DNA from: Scedosporium boydii
Lineage: Eukaryota; Ascomycota; Sordariomycetes; Microascales; Microascaceae
NCBI GenBank assembly: GCA_002221725.1
Contig: NJFT01000055.1
Location: 1-64,000 of the forward strand
Direction: 5' to 3'
Length of the DNA stretch: 64,000 nucleotides
Shown here: positions 1-11,329 of the stretch, one piece after another
Layout: the number at the start of each line of letters is the position of its first letter
Numbering within the stretch: position 1 is the first letter of the stretch
Notes under the pieces: model-generated
Databases searched by the model: none
Seen by the model: only the letters and a program-made list of their open reading frames with translations
Told to the model about the DNA's origin: nothing
Position numbers and translations under genes: made by a program

Positions 1-2352
1 GGGGTGGGGGGGGGGGGGCAGGGTAAGTTTAAAGCTGAGGAGGTGTGTCCCCGGAGGTTTTGATTTGCTCCCACAATGCTTGTGTAGCCGAGCCAGCTGT
101 GCTGTGTTCTTGCGCGTGGTGGACATGGTTTTGCCAGGACATACCCCAAAAACTTGGAAAGTACAAAGGTAGACCGTAAGAGATTTCGACGATATGCCGC
201 TCGGATGCGTCATTTTTTTAATTCTACCGATCACGGGAAATCCTTCATCGGTGCACAAAATGCTTCTGGGATGCGCGCACCAAGCGGGCAGGCCACAACT
301 GCCTCATCCATCCATGTAACCGCAGTCGGCTCGGTGGTTGGTCCTGCTGGCTTTTCCTGCGTTTGCCCAAGCCATCATTTGTCCACACCGCAACTTCACA
401 TGGTATAAGCTTGTAAGCCTGCATCCTCTTGATGGGATGATCGGCCAACCTGCCCATTTTGGATCATCCCTATGCAAGTTCCAACGACGTTCTAAAGAAC
501 TTCGATGCATGTTTCCATCAGATCTCCTTCCTGCACTTTGCAGATAGAGAGTTGATTATTGCGATCAATTCTAAGTCGTGAGGCACAGCCTGGACAGTGT
601 ATTAAGCGCAGAGGCGACACGAGGCGACACGACTCCTGTATCTTAAGGCTCCGACCGAGAATGCGGTGACCCGATTGCCTTGATAGGCTCGGCCTCTTCC
701 CAAAGGGACTGACATCTTTTTTGAATTGGACCCTTTGTTAAGCCATGGGGGATGTTCAGGGATGGTTACGGCTAATGGTGATGACCTAGTAGGTTTTCTT
801 TGACGTTGGATCGCCCGGCGAATATCCTGCAGGAGCCGTCAGCCGCAGTCGTCAACGCTTGGCGATCGAAGAGGACAGGCTGGGATGATTAAATTGTATT
901 TGCATACATCACGGAGATGTAGTACCTGATTTAGCATACAGGTCTTATCGCAGCCCCGTCGATGATGTCGGGTTGCAACTTAAAAGCGAATGCAGAAAAC
1001 AGCAACCTTGTTTCGGGCTTTCGGGGTTTGCTCTTATATTCATCAAGTAAGACAAAGGCAGACACTGGAGCAACAGCTCCGGATTTCCCAGGGTGGAAAT
1101 CGATCGGGAACCATCGATCTCGAACAAGCAAGCGTGGATTGGAGATCGTGGCAAGCTGGAAGCGGGAAGTGGGAAGCGGGAGAAGCGGAGGTGGCTGGAT
1201 CGAGATCGGGGATTAAGTCATGCAACCTGGTGGGCCGCGTAAAGGTCCGATCTTCCCGTCTTCGATCGAAGCCGTTGATCTCCGACTCGGACGTATCGAA
1301 GCCATTCCCATCTCTTCCTTGGCAACTCCTCAAGATTGATGCTATGATAGCGTGGTCAAGATCGGAGACAAGTACCAGGACACTCATTGAGAGAATGTAC
1401 TAGCAGTACTATTATTGAAGGAATGTGGATGGCCCTGGCGCAGCAGGATCTTTGTAGTGGATAAACAGCCGACCAATGCGATCAGATATCTCCCTTACAT
1501 CAACCAGCGAGGCACAGAATGGCATTCGAGAGGGAGGTTTCTTGGTCCAATTGTGGTGGACTTGACTCCCGACATCACCGACAGGTTGTGGTCAACCTCG
1601 AATGTCATTCCTTTGCCATTGTTGAGCAGCCGCGCCTTCCACGGTTTCTCGTGTTTTGTAAGGCTCGTGCTAAAGCCTGCCACCATGCATGGACACATGT
1701 GGATATATGGGAGCATCGATCTTTCCTCCTCCACCTAGGCAATAGCATGTGAATCTACAACATCACCTCTCGGGATTATGTAAAATAGTATGATTATGAT
1801 GTACTAAAATGTCGAGGTACACTTGTACATTGTAGCTTCAAACTGAATTCATTGTCACATTATCACGGGGAAGACAAAAGCGGAAGAACTTCAATGGCTG
1901 TGGTTTCCTGGCTCATTTCTCAAAGAAAGCCGATGGTGAGATATTTCTAGCAAACAGACTTGGACTGCAATTGTGGCATGATGGATTGAAGTTGTTGAAT
2001 CATTGTAATTGTATGTTTTCGTTTCATTGTTCTGGAACTCTAGTTCCCTTAGAAAGAGCTACCTTCTCTTAGCCCAACACCAATATCAAGCAGGTCCTGG
2101 CTTCCCACCTTCCCTCAAAAACGTAGAGTCACTCTATCATCTCCTCTATTCACTGTACACTAATTCCATTATATTTTTTAACACCCTAAAGTCTTTGTTC
2201 TGGGATATCATCCTGCCCTACACACCCTATTCAACTCTTCCTACTTCTACTCTCACAGCATCCGTCAAACCCAAGTCGCCCTCATCGTGAGACCACCATC
2301 CATCTAACAAGCTGCAATTACCATCCAAATCAACACCGTCCATCCAATAAAA
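1..2352. other. Non-coding stretch at left edge
   Basis: No open frame here looks like a real protein. The window opens with a nearly pure G run (1-18). A 10-bp unit, gaggcgacac, is duplicated head to tail at 611-630. From about 2040 to 2350 the plus strand becomes rich in C and T with short A-rich patches, which is typical of a fungal promoter and 5' leader, and it runs directly into the small gene that follows. Confidence 0.6.
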
Positions 2353-2640
2353 ATGGTTCCCAACCAACGAACCAGTGGCTTTGTACCATCCTACGTACAT
2401 AAAACCATCTCAAAGAGCAACGCCGTCTCCCCCGAGGCCCAGAAGGCTGCCGCCGCCACGCTTCAATTCGACCAGGCCCGAGTTGCTGCCGGTGGAGCGC
2501 AGGACCCTCAACGAGGCAACCTGAACTGGAACGCTCAGCAAGACGCTGCGGCTGCGGCTGCTTCGCCCAAGCAGGAGGGAAACACCGCTGGAGATGATCG
2601 GGCGAGCAACGAGAGCAACGATGGAAAGGGCGGAAAGTAA
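2353..2640 (+). CDS. Small hydrophilic hypothetical protein (95 aa)
   Basis: I do not recognise a named family. The frame starts at an ATG preceded by AAAA, in a good fungal context after a pyrimidine-rich leader, and ends with TAA. The protein begins MVPNQRTSGFVPSYVHKTIS, then has an Ala/Gln-rich middle (about residues 30-75), and ends in an acidic, Gly/Asn/Ser-rich tail. There is no signal peptide, membrane segment or cysteine. It is probably disordered. The composition, with many GCC/GCT Ala codons and CAG/AAG preferred, resembles fungal coding sequence. A function cannot be given; a short stress or conidiation-related protein is only a guess. It could have a 3' exon that I did not find. 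Confidence 0.55.
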   Translation: MVPNQRTSGFVPSYVHKTISKSNAVSPEAQKAAAATLQFDQARVAAGGAQDPQRGNLNWNAQQDAAAAAASPKQEGNTAGDDRASNESNDGKGGK

Positions 2641-3188
2641 ACTCACTTGCATTTTCGACAACGATGAGATGTGGGTTCCCATGACCAGACTGCTGTCACA
2701 TGCTGAGACGAAGAATACTGATTCATTTCTAGAGAGCGCCTCGTTGGCCTCGATCCTCGACGACGCTAGAAGCACATTTTTGGACCCTACATGAAACGAA
2801 AGTCACATGGGATTGATGATAGCCATCACTATACCTATCTTTAGTTCAAGGAATTGATCACTGCTTCTGCAATTTCCATGCCTACCATGCTTTAGTGATG
2901 CCTTTAAGACTCCTGCGGAAGAGTCTGGACCACGCGACGTGCCCAAATGGAAACGCCTGAGTATAAAATGTCAAGATGGACGGCCTAAACTCACAAGCTG
3001 ATGAGCGATAACCGGACCTTGAGGGAGGTGGTGCTTCTTGGAAAGTAAGGGTGTTCCTCATACTCCTGCGATTTAGCATCTATAAGAAGAATAACTGTTC
3101 CCGTGGATCCCATCATCTCCATCCATCTCCATATCCCTCCTGCCGGCAAAGATCCCATCGTGAGTAGAGAAAAGCCCCAGCGAACAGC
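2641..3188. other. Intergenic region before the F-box gene
   Basis: No gene seen. It holds the 3' region of the small gene and the promoter of the F-box gene. TATA-like words occur at about 2962 (tataaaa) and 3080 (tataag). A C-rich leader with repeated catctcc units lies at 3110-3140, shortly before the ATG at 3189. Confidence 0.5.
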
Positions 3189-4853
3189 ATGACTCCCACA
3201 CCATCATCCAAATCTTTCGAAATACGCCTGCCATTAAGGATACGTAGTCCCAAGCGCAGCATGGCCTCTCACCTACTTAGCCTCCCTGAGGAACTCCTCA
3301 CAGCCATTGTGAGCCAAGTCGATTCCCGTTCAGACCTTCTGAATCTCAAAATCACCTGCCACATCCTCTACAGACTGGCAGATCGACAGCTCTGGAGGGT
3401 GGTTGACCTGGGAACACCCGCATCCATCCTCAACACACTCCAAGAGATGCTCATGCACCCAGCACGGCGTTTCCACGTCCGGGAAGTCCGCATCACCCAG
3501 ATTCCCGAGCCAGAAGAGGTCTTCAAAGTCCCCGACATCGTCCTCTCCAGACACCGGTTCATACCCTACCCGGACCGCGAAGGATCCTTGGTCTTAGAAT
3601 TCTGCCGCGTTGTGCACGTCTGCGTCACGAACTACTTGCTCTGGGCTTACGGGACACCCCTACGCCGGAATGATGAGGCTCTTATGTTTTACAGACTCAA
3701 CTGGGTCTTCCTGGAAGCCTTGCTCGCTGCCATTATGCTTCTTTCTCCCCGCCTGAGGATCATAACCGTCGACGTTCCAATCGCACACTATCGCAGGTGG
3801 AGATTCGCCCCAGAGAGGATGTTCGCCGTGGCCAACAATATACTCCAAGCGGCTGCGGAGGACCCTGAACACTACCCCCTCTTGCCTCCCATTAAGACCC
3901 TCAAGCTCCGCCCGGGTGCGTCACTGGGCGGCACTTGGCATTCACTCGATGCCTTCTTTACCCTGAAAAGAGACCGCAGCATCAAGCGCGTAGACCTCAT
4001 CCATACCGATATGCTGTGGGACTTCCGACCCCTCAACGCCCCTCATTATCTGCCCAACCTCCAGGACATCCGCTTAGACCGCGGCGTCCACTCTGCGGCG
4101 CGAATGGCTAGGCTTGCTAACTGTCGTGACGGTGGGTGTCTCCGCGTCGACATGTCGGAAGCCTGGAAGCACCGCGAGACGGTCGCCTCCTTCCTGAAGA
4201 ATCGCGCCAAGCGTCTGAAACGCCTGCACTATTTCATCTCCGCAGAGGCCCTGCAACCCGTCCCGACCTGCTACCACTCACCCGCGTTGCACTTGATCGG
4301 TCTCTCGGAGCTGCAGTGTCTCACCCACCTCGAGACGGACACCTCAGCCATCTACGGGCCCATCGAACAGGTTCTCCGCATCTCCCTCAGCGTCAAACTG
4401 CCTCCCAGCCTGAGATTCTTCAGACTCGTCGAGGATTGGTCTCTCCAGAGGGGTCTTGAAGGTCCCGAACTTCCCGAGTACAGGAAGACGATGTACGGTC
4501 ACTTGGTCGGGCTTGTCAAGGGGTACAACGCCCTTCCGATGATTCAAACCATCGTATTTGAGCCTCATTTGGGGGTTTATTGGTCGGATTTGAGCGGACC
4601 TGCGGAATGGAGGCGCGGGGTGCATGCGAAGGATCCGTTTACATGCTTGAGGGAAGCGGTGGAGGCTGATGAGTCGATGTCTGTGCAGGCAAGGGAAGAT
4701 AGTAGTGATGTGAGCGATGGTGGAGAAATGAAAGAGACTGGGAGTGGGAACGATGATGATGATGATTGGCAGTGGGTTGGGGCTGAAGGAGAGGATGAGC
4801 AAGAAGAAGGGTGCCCAAGAAGAAGAAGAAGACAAAGAAGATCTCGAGAATGA
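3189..4853 (+). CDS. F-box domain protein
   Basis: Single-exon gene for 554 residues. An F-box lies at about residues 27-70: LLSLPEELLTAIVSQV is followed by a spacing of Leu and Cys residues and LADRQLWRVVDLG, the usual F-box core with its terminal Trp/Arg. F-box proteins bind Skp1 and bring substrates to an SCF ubiquitin ligase. The remainder (about 80-480) is Leu-rich and may form an irregular LRR-like substrate-binding part; I cannot name the substrate. The C-terminus has a run of Asp (about 517-521), an acidic stretch and a final Arg-rich tail. A second ATG at 3261 (MASHLLSLPEE) sits directly before the F-box and is an equally plausible start. It is convergent with the 785-residue gene downstream. 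Confidence 0.85.
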   Translation: MTPTPSSKSFEIRLPLRIRSPKRSMASHLLSLPEELLTAIVSQVDSRSDLLNLKITCHILYRLADRQLWRVVDLGTPASILNTLQEMLMHPARRFHVREVRITQIPEPEEVFKVPDIVLSRHRFIPYPDREGSLVLEFCRVVHVCVTNYLLWAYGTPLRRNDEALMFYRLNWVFLEALLAAIMLLSPRLRIITVDVPIAHYRRWRFAPERMFAVANNILQAAAEDPEHYPLLPPIKTLKLRPGASLGGTWHSLDAFFTLKRDRSIKRVDLIHTDMLWDFRPLNAPHYLPNLQDIRLDRGVHSAARMARLANCRDGGCLRVDMSEAWKHRETVASFLKNRAKRLKRLHYFISAEALQPVPTCYHSPALHLIGLSELQCLTHLETDTSAIYGPIEQVLRISLSVKLPPSLRFFRLVEDWSLQRGLEGPELPEYRKTMYGHLVGLVKGYNALPMIQTIVFEPHLGVYWSDLSGPAEWRRGVHAKDPFTCLREAVEADESMSVQAREDSSDVSDGGEMKETGSGNDDDDDWQWVGAEGEDEQEEGCPRRRRRQRRSRE

Positions 4854-5804
4854 AATCAGAAGCTGGAGAGGGCTCGGGACAGGAAGAACACTTGGAAGAG
4901 AATGATTTCTCGGCAGGGGATTTGTACAAAAATGAAAGTGAGTGGGAAGAACTGTGAGGAGAGGATCATGAATGTAAAGAATATAGATGATGAGTCTTGC
5001 GAAGATGCTGGCTGAGGGAGCTGTTAAATACCAACATCAAACCAAAAATTAGAACAATCACATCTACAGCAGGGTAGTTGGCCACAGGCAAAGAATTACT
5101 ATCGTTCCGTTTTGACAGTCACTGGATGCGAAGCAATTGAAACAAATCTTAAAGGGACATTAAACTCTTTCATGTTGTATTCATCACACATCTCAAAACC
5201 CTCCGGTTTTTTATGTTCAGTCTAAGGTATCTTCCTCCTCGTCCACCTTTTCTAAACAAACAAACAGAAACTCAGGATACCAGTCGTTAACAAGCATGCA
5301 CTTCCAAGGCCATGCCAACATTCGAGACCTCATGAAAAGGGACGAGGTGAAACAAAACAGGTGACCGATTCTCCTGTATTCGGGCTTCCAAATTGCAAAC
5401 GCGTCGCTGAACAATGCCGGATATCAAAGAATCGAAAAAAAAACAAGGGTGGCGGTTTCAGAGTGCTGGCTTATATGCATAGCGGGAGAGAAGTTGTCTT
5501 CTCGGTGGGGAAGGGCGGGGAGGCGGGTGTTGTCGAGCTGGTTCGGGACCCCGCTTCTCATGCACTGATCGCGGTGATCCAAGGTCCCCAAAACGTTTCA
5601 ATCTTAATAACCCGTAAGAGGAGTGGAGAAGATAGCGGGCAATGACGCTGTCAAACAGTATGTACCGAAATGAATACGCCGCCGTTGGGTAGCCGGCGGT
5701 GGGGAAGGGAAAAGTTTAATCAATGGTGGCCTCGGCTGATGGCAAGGCCGTCGCTGTTCTTGTGTAGAGGAACATTTCGAACCATGCTTTGAACTGCCAT
5801 ATAG
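4854..5804. other. Shared 3' intergenic region
   Basis: Convergent gene ends meet here: the F-box gene on plus and the coiled-coil protein on minus. Short open frames are present but none shows protein-like composition. I see no RNA gene or repeat. Confidence 0.5.
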
Positions 5805-8162
5805 TCAAATCCAGCCCAACATTTCCAGCGAGCCTCTCGCATCCATGCTGCTCAATCCGCAGACTCCAAGCGCCCTGGCTTGCGTGCCGCGGCGTAGCCG
5901 TTGCAAGCCCACCGCCACCTTCCAGCTTTCTTCTTCGCCGAGCACGAAGAGATATCTCTTTCCTTCTTGATCGCGGATCGTGGCTCGGAGAAGGTGGAGA
6001 CCCTTGGATTTCCACTCTCCATGCTGACCCGATGGAGACGGGATGTTAGTACCTTTGAAAGTTGTCTCACAGAGACCGAGGCGACAGCAATCCTTGCAAG
6101 CACGCAGCATCTCGGTGAGATAGCCGTCTGCGTCGTCGCCGGTGAGGATCTTGGGGACGCCCCGGTCTCGCAAACGCTGAGCAGTCATCTTGTGGCTTGG
6201 ATTCGCACCACTGGGGGTTTGGGGAGATGGAGTCAAACAGTGCGGGGGGCACCATACCTCGGCCTGCTTCAAAGTCCAGGCCTTCACATCCCATTCGCGT
6301 TGCGGTACGCCCCTGACGTCGTCGTCGATAAAGAGACCTTCTGTCGTTATCCTCAGGATCAGTCCGTCTGTGACGGAACCGACGCCAGACACGAGCTGGC
6401 TTGCCGGCGTCTTGGCGAACTGATTCATGAAGAGATAGACAGCCTTAATAACGATCTTGTCGGGATCTTTAGTCGTATACGGTCCACGCATGGACGGCGG
6501 AGGCGTGGTTCTTGCGGTTGTATGTGATTGAGCCCATGACGTTTCGGAGAATTCTGACATGGAATTCTTCCTTCTGGGCTGCTGCTTCGGCTTATCGTAG
6601 GGTCGGAACGAATAGGCGCTGTCGTTATCGGTGCCTGTGAATGTGTTGACGGACGGTGCTGGCGGCCGCTTCTCGCTGTTAGGACTGGTAAAGACGGTGG
6701 ATGGTGCTGGTTTTGGATTTGGAGTTGGTGTTGGATTTGGTTTTGGACTTGGATATGGAGGTGGAGGTGGATTTGGATTTGGATTTGGATTCGAACTGGG
6801 ATGGTTTGAATGCGATGGCGTTGAAGGAGGTGGAGTGGTCGCGGCAGGAGCGGGCTTGGGCTTCCCGTTCGGCCACGGATTGGTCCTCTCCCCCACGCCA
6901 GAGTAGGCGTAGGTACTTGCCTTTCTGGAGGCCTTGGCCTCCTCTTCTTCCCTCTTCCGCATTTCCTCGAGCTGTTTTGCTCTCGCTTCTCGTTCCCTGG
7001 CTTCCCTCTCTCTTGCTTCCCTTTCTCTAGCCTCCTTCTCTCTGGCTTCCTTCTCCCTAGCCTCTTTCTCCCTGGCCTCCCTCTCTCGCGCTTCCCTTAG
7101 GAACTTTTCCCTCTCACGTGCCTCTCTTTGGAGCCTTTCCTTCTCCCGTGCTTCCCTTTGGAGTCTCTCCTTTTCCTGTGCCTCTCGCTGCAGCCTTTCC
7201 CTCTCCAATCTTGCCAGCCTGTCTCGCTCAAGCTTCTCCAACTTTTCTCGCTCCACCCTGTCTATCCTGTCACGTTCCTCTTTTTCCCTCTGAAGTTTCT
7301 CCTTTTCGAGTCGCTCCTGTTCGAGCTTCTCTCGAAGTTCCTTTTCGCGCCTTTCTGCTTCCATTCTCTCTCGGCGTTCAGCTTCGAGCCTTTCCCTTCG
7401 CTCACGCGCCTCGCGCTCTCGTTGCTCACGTTCCCTAGCCTCCCTTTCCCGTTGCTCCCGCAATTTCCGAGCGGCTTCCTCCTTGCGTCGTTGTTCATCC
7501 TCTTTTGCTTTCCGTTCTTCCTCTCGTCGTCGCGTTTCTTCCCGAGCCTTCTCCCACGACCCTTTCGGTGTCTCGGCCCTGGATGTTCCGGGCTGTGGTG
7601 GTCGCTGCCAAGATGGCTTGGATCGGTCTGGACCCGGTGGAGGACGAGGATCGGGAGGCGGCTCGCTTTGCGGTGGAGGCGGCGGCGGAGGTGGCGGGGG
7701 TGGAGGTGGAGGAGGAGCCGAGTTCGGTGGTGGGCCTTGGTTCGGAGCTGGTCCTGCACCGGGGGCAGGACCGTAGAAACCGCCTGAGGGCCCGCCGCCC
7801 ATGTAGCTAGAACCCGTGGGCTCCGGCCGTGGGGCTGGCCTTTCATGCTGCATCCTTCCCAGAGACCACGCTCCGACGCCAATAGCGATCGTCAACATGG
7901 TCATTCCCATGTTGCCCATCCCTTGGAACCCGCTCCACCAAGTCCGGAAGGCTGGTGCCATAGCTTGGCCCATAGTCACCAATATTAGCGCGCAGGCGAA
8001 ACCGGCCGCAAAACTGTTGACATTTGGCTGCAACGACGGTAGGTACAGGAACCCTGAGCCGGCGGAATGCTGGGGTATGACGAAGATGTCATACTTGCCA
8101 GGTGGTAAGCCCGAGGATTTTGGCACCTCGCCATGAGGCGGAGGTGGAGGGGGTTGGCTCAT
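5805..8162 (-). CDS. Membrane-anchored proline-rich coiled-coil protein, conserved in filamentous fungi (785 aa)
   Basis: An uncharacterised fungal protein. N-terminus MSQPPPPPPHGEVPKSSGLP, then two hydrophobic segments (about residues 50-70 and 86-103) that may anchor it in a membrane. Next come a Pro run (about 150-165) and a very long charged helix (about 205-440) made of EREAR/EKEAR-type five-residue units, a predicted coiled coil. A Pro/Asn-rich linker of PNPNPN type (encoded at 6700-6800) follows. The C-terminal part (about 585-785) looks folded and conserved: it starts near KIVIKAVYLFMNQFAKTP and ends GLSSMDARGSLEMLGWI. The frame is continuous, but a stop-free 81-bp segment (6257-6177) bounded by GT and AG could be an intron, which would give 758 residues. 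I infer a structural or scaffolding role; nothing shows an enzyme. ATG at 8162 is supported by the conserved-looking start. Confidence 0.8.
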   Translation of the reverse strand: MSQPPPPPPHGEVPKSSGLPPGKYDIFVIPQHSAGSGFLYLPSLQPNVNSFAAGFACALILVTMGQAMAPAFRTWWSGFQGMGNMGMTMLTIAIGVGAWSLGRMQHERPAPRPEPTGSSYMGGGPSGGFYGPAPGAGPAPNQGPPPNSAPPPPPPPPPPPPPPPQSEPPPDPRPPPGPDRSKPSWQRPPQPGTSRAETPKGSWEKAREETRRREEERKAKEDEQRRKEEAARKLREQREREAREREQREREARERRERLEAERRERMEAERREKELREKLEQERLEKEKLQREKEERDRIDRVEREKLEKLERDRLARLERERLQREAQEKERLQREAREKERLQREAREREKFLREAREREAREKEAREKEAREKEAREREAREREAREREARAKQLEEMRKREEEEAKASRKASTYAYSGVGERTNPWPNGKPKPAPAATTPPPSTPSHSNHPSSNPNPNPNPPPPPYPSPKPNPTPTPNPKPAPSTVFTSPNSEKRPPAPSVNTFTGTDNDSAYSFRPYDKPKQQPRRKNSMSEFSETSWAQSHTTARTTPPPSMRGPYTTKDPDKIVIKAVYLFMNQFAKTPASQLVSGVGSVTDGLILRITTEGLFIDDDVRGVPQREWDVKAWTLKQAEVWCPPHCLTPSPQTPSGANPSHKMTAQRLRDRGVPKILTGDDADGYLTEMLRACKDCCRLGLCETTFKGTNIPSPSGQHGEWKSKGLHLLRATIRDQEGKRYLFVLGEEESWKVAVGLQRLRRGTQARALGVCGLSSMDARGSLEMLGWI
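6700..6800 (-). repeat. Low-complexity repeat encoding Pro-Asn/Pro-Lys dipeptides
   Basis: The plus strand reads as repeats of ggatttggattt and ggttttggattt. On the coding minus strand this gives PNPNPNPN and PSPKPNPTPTPN runs in the linker of the 785-residue protein. Such a tract is likely to vary in length between strains. Confidence 0.7.
6960..7300 (-). repeat. 15-bp periodic coding repeat (coiled coil)
   Basis: The plus strand is a near-continuous pyrimidine-rich series of units like ctctctggcttcctt. On minus these code for AREKE/AREREA five-residue units. The units differ by silent and K/R changes, so the array is imperfect. It lies within the coiled-coil region of the 785-residue protein. 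Confidence 0.75.
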
Positions 8163-11100
8163 CGCGGAAGGTCGACAATTCTATCTTCGAGGAGTTTCGA
8201 TTTGACTTCCAATATGCGTAATTGAAGGAAGAGACAATCTATTGGGAAGTCGTGGCGTCCATTGCCGAGATCGTTGGGAACTGGGGTTATCGTCGTACAG
8301 TTAGCATATCTGCTCAGGTGGCCTCGGGGTATCGCTGATGCTCTGTAGTGGGCCTTTCGGTGCCTGGATCGAGTTGGGACATGGTGATATTCGGGGCTGT
8401 TACTCACAAACAGGAATGAAGAACAAACGCCGGGCTCCAGAACCAATGCGAAGGAAAGAAACTGGTTGAAGTCCGCCAGGGAAAAATAGTCACACGAGTA
8501 ACAAGTGAACAGTGAACAGGAGTATACGAGAGAGAGAAACAGTTGAGGTTGAAATATTGCTTGGTATAGAGGTTCGTTGATTGTTGTGTTGTGTCGCAAG
8601 GTTAACTAACGGCCGCCCTGTCAGGAGGAAATCTTGCTGGACAAAGGCTCTGCTTGCTCAAAACTTGGTAGTCGAGATTGATTGCTAAAACCATCAATCA
8701 ATGGCGAGTGGGTATAGGAATCGATGTGAACTTGTGAAGGATGGAGAATGAGGAAGAAAAGGGAGAGAGAGGAATAATGAAGAAAATCTCGTCGTTTGCT
8801 GACCAGTGACTTGTACCTTCCCCCTGCTCCAGCCGTTGTTTACTTTGGGACCAAAATTTGGAGCAAATGGGGCAGTGGTGGTGGACGGGGCAAGGGAGCG
8901 CTTCAGGGAAGTGACGAGTGGTGGGATGTGGGCACGGGAGGCGGGATGGTGCCCCGTCGAATGATTAAGGCTAGAACGGTCGAACTAGTTACCGGGCTAG
9001 GCTACGAGAACCAGTAACACGGCGCCAAGCCTTCCCATTACAGAAGACCCCAATGCCCGATTAGTGGTCGTTTAATACACGACACCACGCGACTTGAATC
9101 CTCATACACTAATTCGTACACTGCAGGAGAATCAGCCCGCCGGTGGGGGCGGTCTCTGTTTCTCTTCGGGACCTCGGATTGATTCCCTCGATCGATCCAT
9201 CACTCTGCGGTCTCGTCAATCTGCTGACCACCCTCCAAGACTGACACTGCACTACGAATAGACTGGACCTTATTTCGAACAGCTCGAATGGTCTTGATCA
9301 AATCCGATTCATGTCAATCTGCTTTCCAACCCTGGAGTAACCTGGCTCCGGCGGTCTTCTTCAACGGCTAGGTCTTCTTGCTACCTTTGTACTTTGTCCA
9401 AACGGGTATCAACTCGACGAGAAATGATGCATTGAAGGATTCTGCTTGATGACAAGCAGACGGTCGGAGTCACCTATGCCCTTGTTTTACGCCTGCAGCG
9501 CCAGGTCATCCCAGACCATCTCGGAATCATGGATGGATCGAATCACATTTCATTCACCAGATGGTGGCTGGTCCAGTCCCTAACCATGCCAATGATCAAT
9601 CCTGCCTGGATATCGCGCCAGGGTCTTTTCCCCACTCCCTCGGAAGAGGCTCTTTCTCTGCGCTATCATTCTTCGTGCATGCGAAATTTCAGAGCTGCAG
9701 AAGATAGCAACATGGAACGCGTGCTCTATAGACTCGGCTTCTACCCCGCACAATCGCAGGCTGATGTTTACGCTCCGAAGACTTCGTAGGCATCGAATCC
9801 TTCTCATCATTGACCGCTTGTACAAAGGTATGTACATAGTTATCCTCGAAGCACACCGGAAACTCTGTCACATTATGCGTTGTCAAAGGAAATTATCCAA
9901 TCCCCCACCCCTGGTGGTTGCCTGTCCAGTTGAGCATCGAGATGCCCAATCCCACCGCCCCATTTAAACTAGGGTCGCATGAGCTAGGAGCAAAACCGGG
10001 CTTTTCCACCAGCCAACAATTTGACAGTCTTCCCTCATCTTCTTCAAGAATCGAAGGAGTGAGACCTCTTCCGAAGTCCAAGTCAGGCGGCGTCCATCCA
10101 TTGGAGACAGTCGAGGTGTCAATCAACCGCCGGAGAAGACGCTAAACACACCAATTTGTTTCCCCAGAAAATCCTCTCCCACAAGCTTCACGCTTTAGCA
10201 TTCGACTTTAATACAGGATCATTTTCGTTGGTAAACACGAATTGGTAGTTTAATTGTTTCTATCAATTAACCGCCGCCGTTTTTGTGATGGAGATAGATG
10301 AAATTTGCTCTCCCGGACTTCCTGCCCCTCCAAAAAAACACGGTGGGCAAACGGAAATCTCGCATCCAGCCTCCTAGTTCGACGCGTTCTCCCGTTGCCT
10401 AGCAACGCGCAAGAGTAAAGCGAGGTGACGTAGGGACAGCTGGCCAATCGATGACGAGTCGGGCTTGGCGCGAGAGGTGACGGGGACTAACGCCAGCCAG
10501 CCAAAAGAAAAAAGCAATCGAATGGGAAAAAGGGAACCTCATTTTCTTTTACATCGAAGCCCGTCAACAAAAACAAGGTTGTTCTAATCCTAGGGTTTGC
10601 TTTCTTCTTCTTTCCCTTCTTCTTCTTTACAGAGCGGGAAGCCTACCGAAAATGGGGAAAAGCAACCAAAACTGTCTCAACTCCATGGGCGTGGGCGGCT
10701 GAGTGCCGGCAGCTTTTCCCTGCTGAGGGCAACCAGGGGGCGGTCCGGCGCGAGGTACGACCAAACAGTGACTGGAGTCGGGTCCGCAAGCTGTCGTTGG
10801 CCCAAACCATCGGCGTGGCTGGTTCGAGGTGCCTGCCGCATGATCATTCGGTAATTCCAGGAAATATCCTTCACACCATTCACACGGAAATGGGTTCGAG
10901 GCTGCGAATTACGTCTGCCATTATCCGAGGCCTTCGAGGGCCAAGGCAAATTAAATGAGTGGACTGAGCTGAAAGCGATCGATTGATGCTTCGACCTAGG
11001 GAACCGCATATTCAGTCAAACCACTTCAATTTTACGGACTCGACGCCTCTCATGATCGAGACCTCGACAAATTGTTACGCAGGTACTGTGTAAAAGCGAT

Positions 11101-11329
11101 GAAATAGATGGTGATAAAGCGATGTCCGATCTCATTTAGCAATTAGCAAATGATAAACCCATGATTAAATCTAGATGTAAGCACGAATATCCAGAATCCC
11201 TCTCAAAGAGTAGAGCACCAACTGCACGCCCCACACCAATCCAGTAGCCGCATTCTCCGTAACCCACCGCAGCCAAAGAACCATCTCGGCCAGCAACAGG
11301 AACCCTCGAACCACCACCCCCACCACGAG
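8163..11329. other. 3.2 kb gene-poor region
   Basis: The first few hundred bases upstream of 8162 are the promoter and leader of the minus-strand coiled-coil gene. The rest holds only short frames (for example 9529-9789 plus) with no family resemblance. A CT-rich tract lies at about 10596-10632 (tttgctttcttcttctttcccttcttcttc). I see no gene, RNA or mobile element. Confidence 0.5.

Noticed and set aside
7128..7787. Plus-strand Leu/Phe-rich frame of 219 codons
   Set aside because: It is the reverse of the coiled-coil repeat array and the Pro run of the minus-strand gene, so its hydrophobic look is an artefact.
8159..8599. A 146-codon minus frame upstream of the 785-residue protein
   Set aside because: It overlaps the region where the promoter and leader of that gene must lie, and has no family features.
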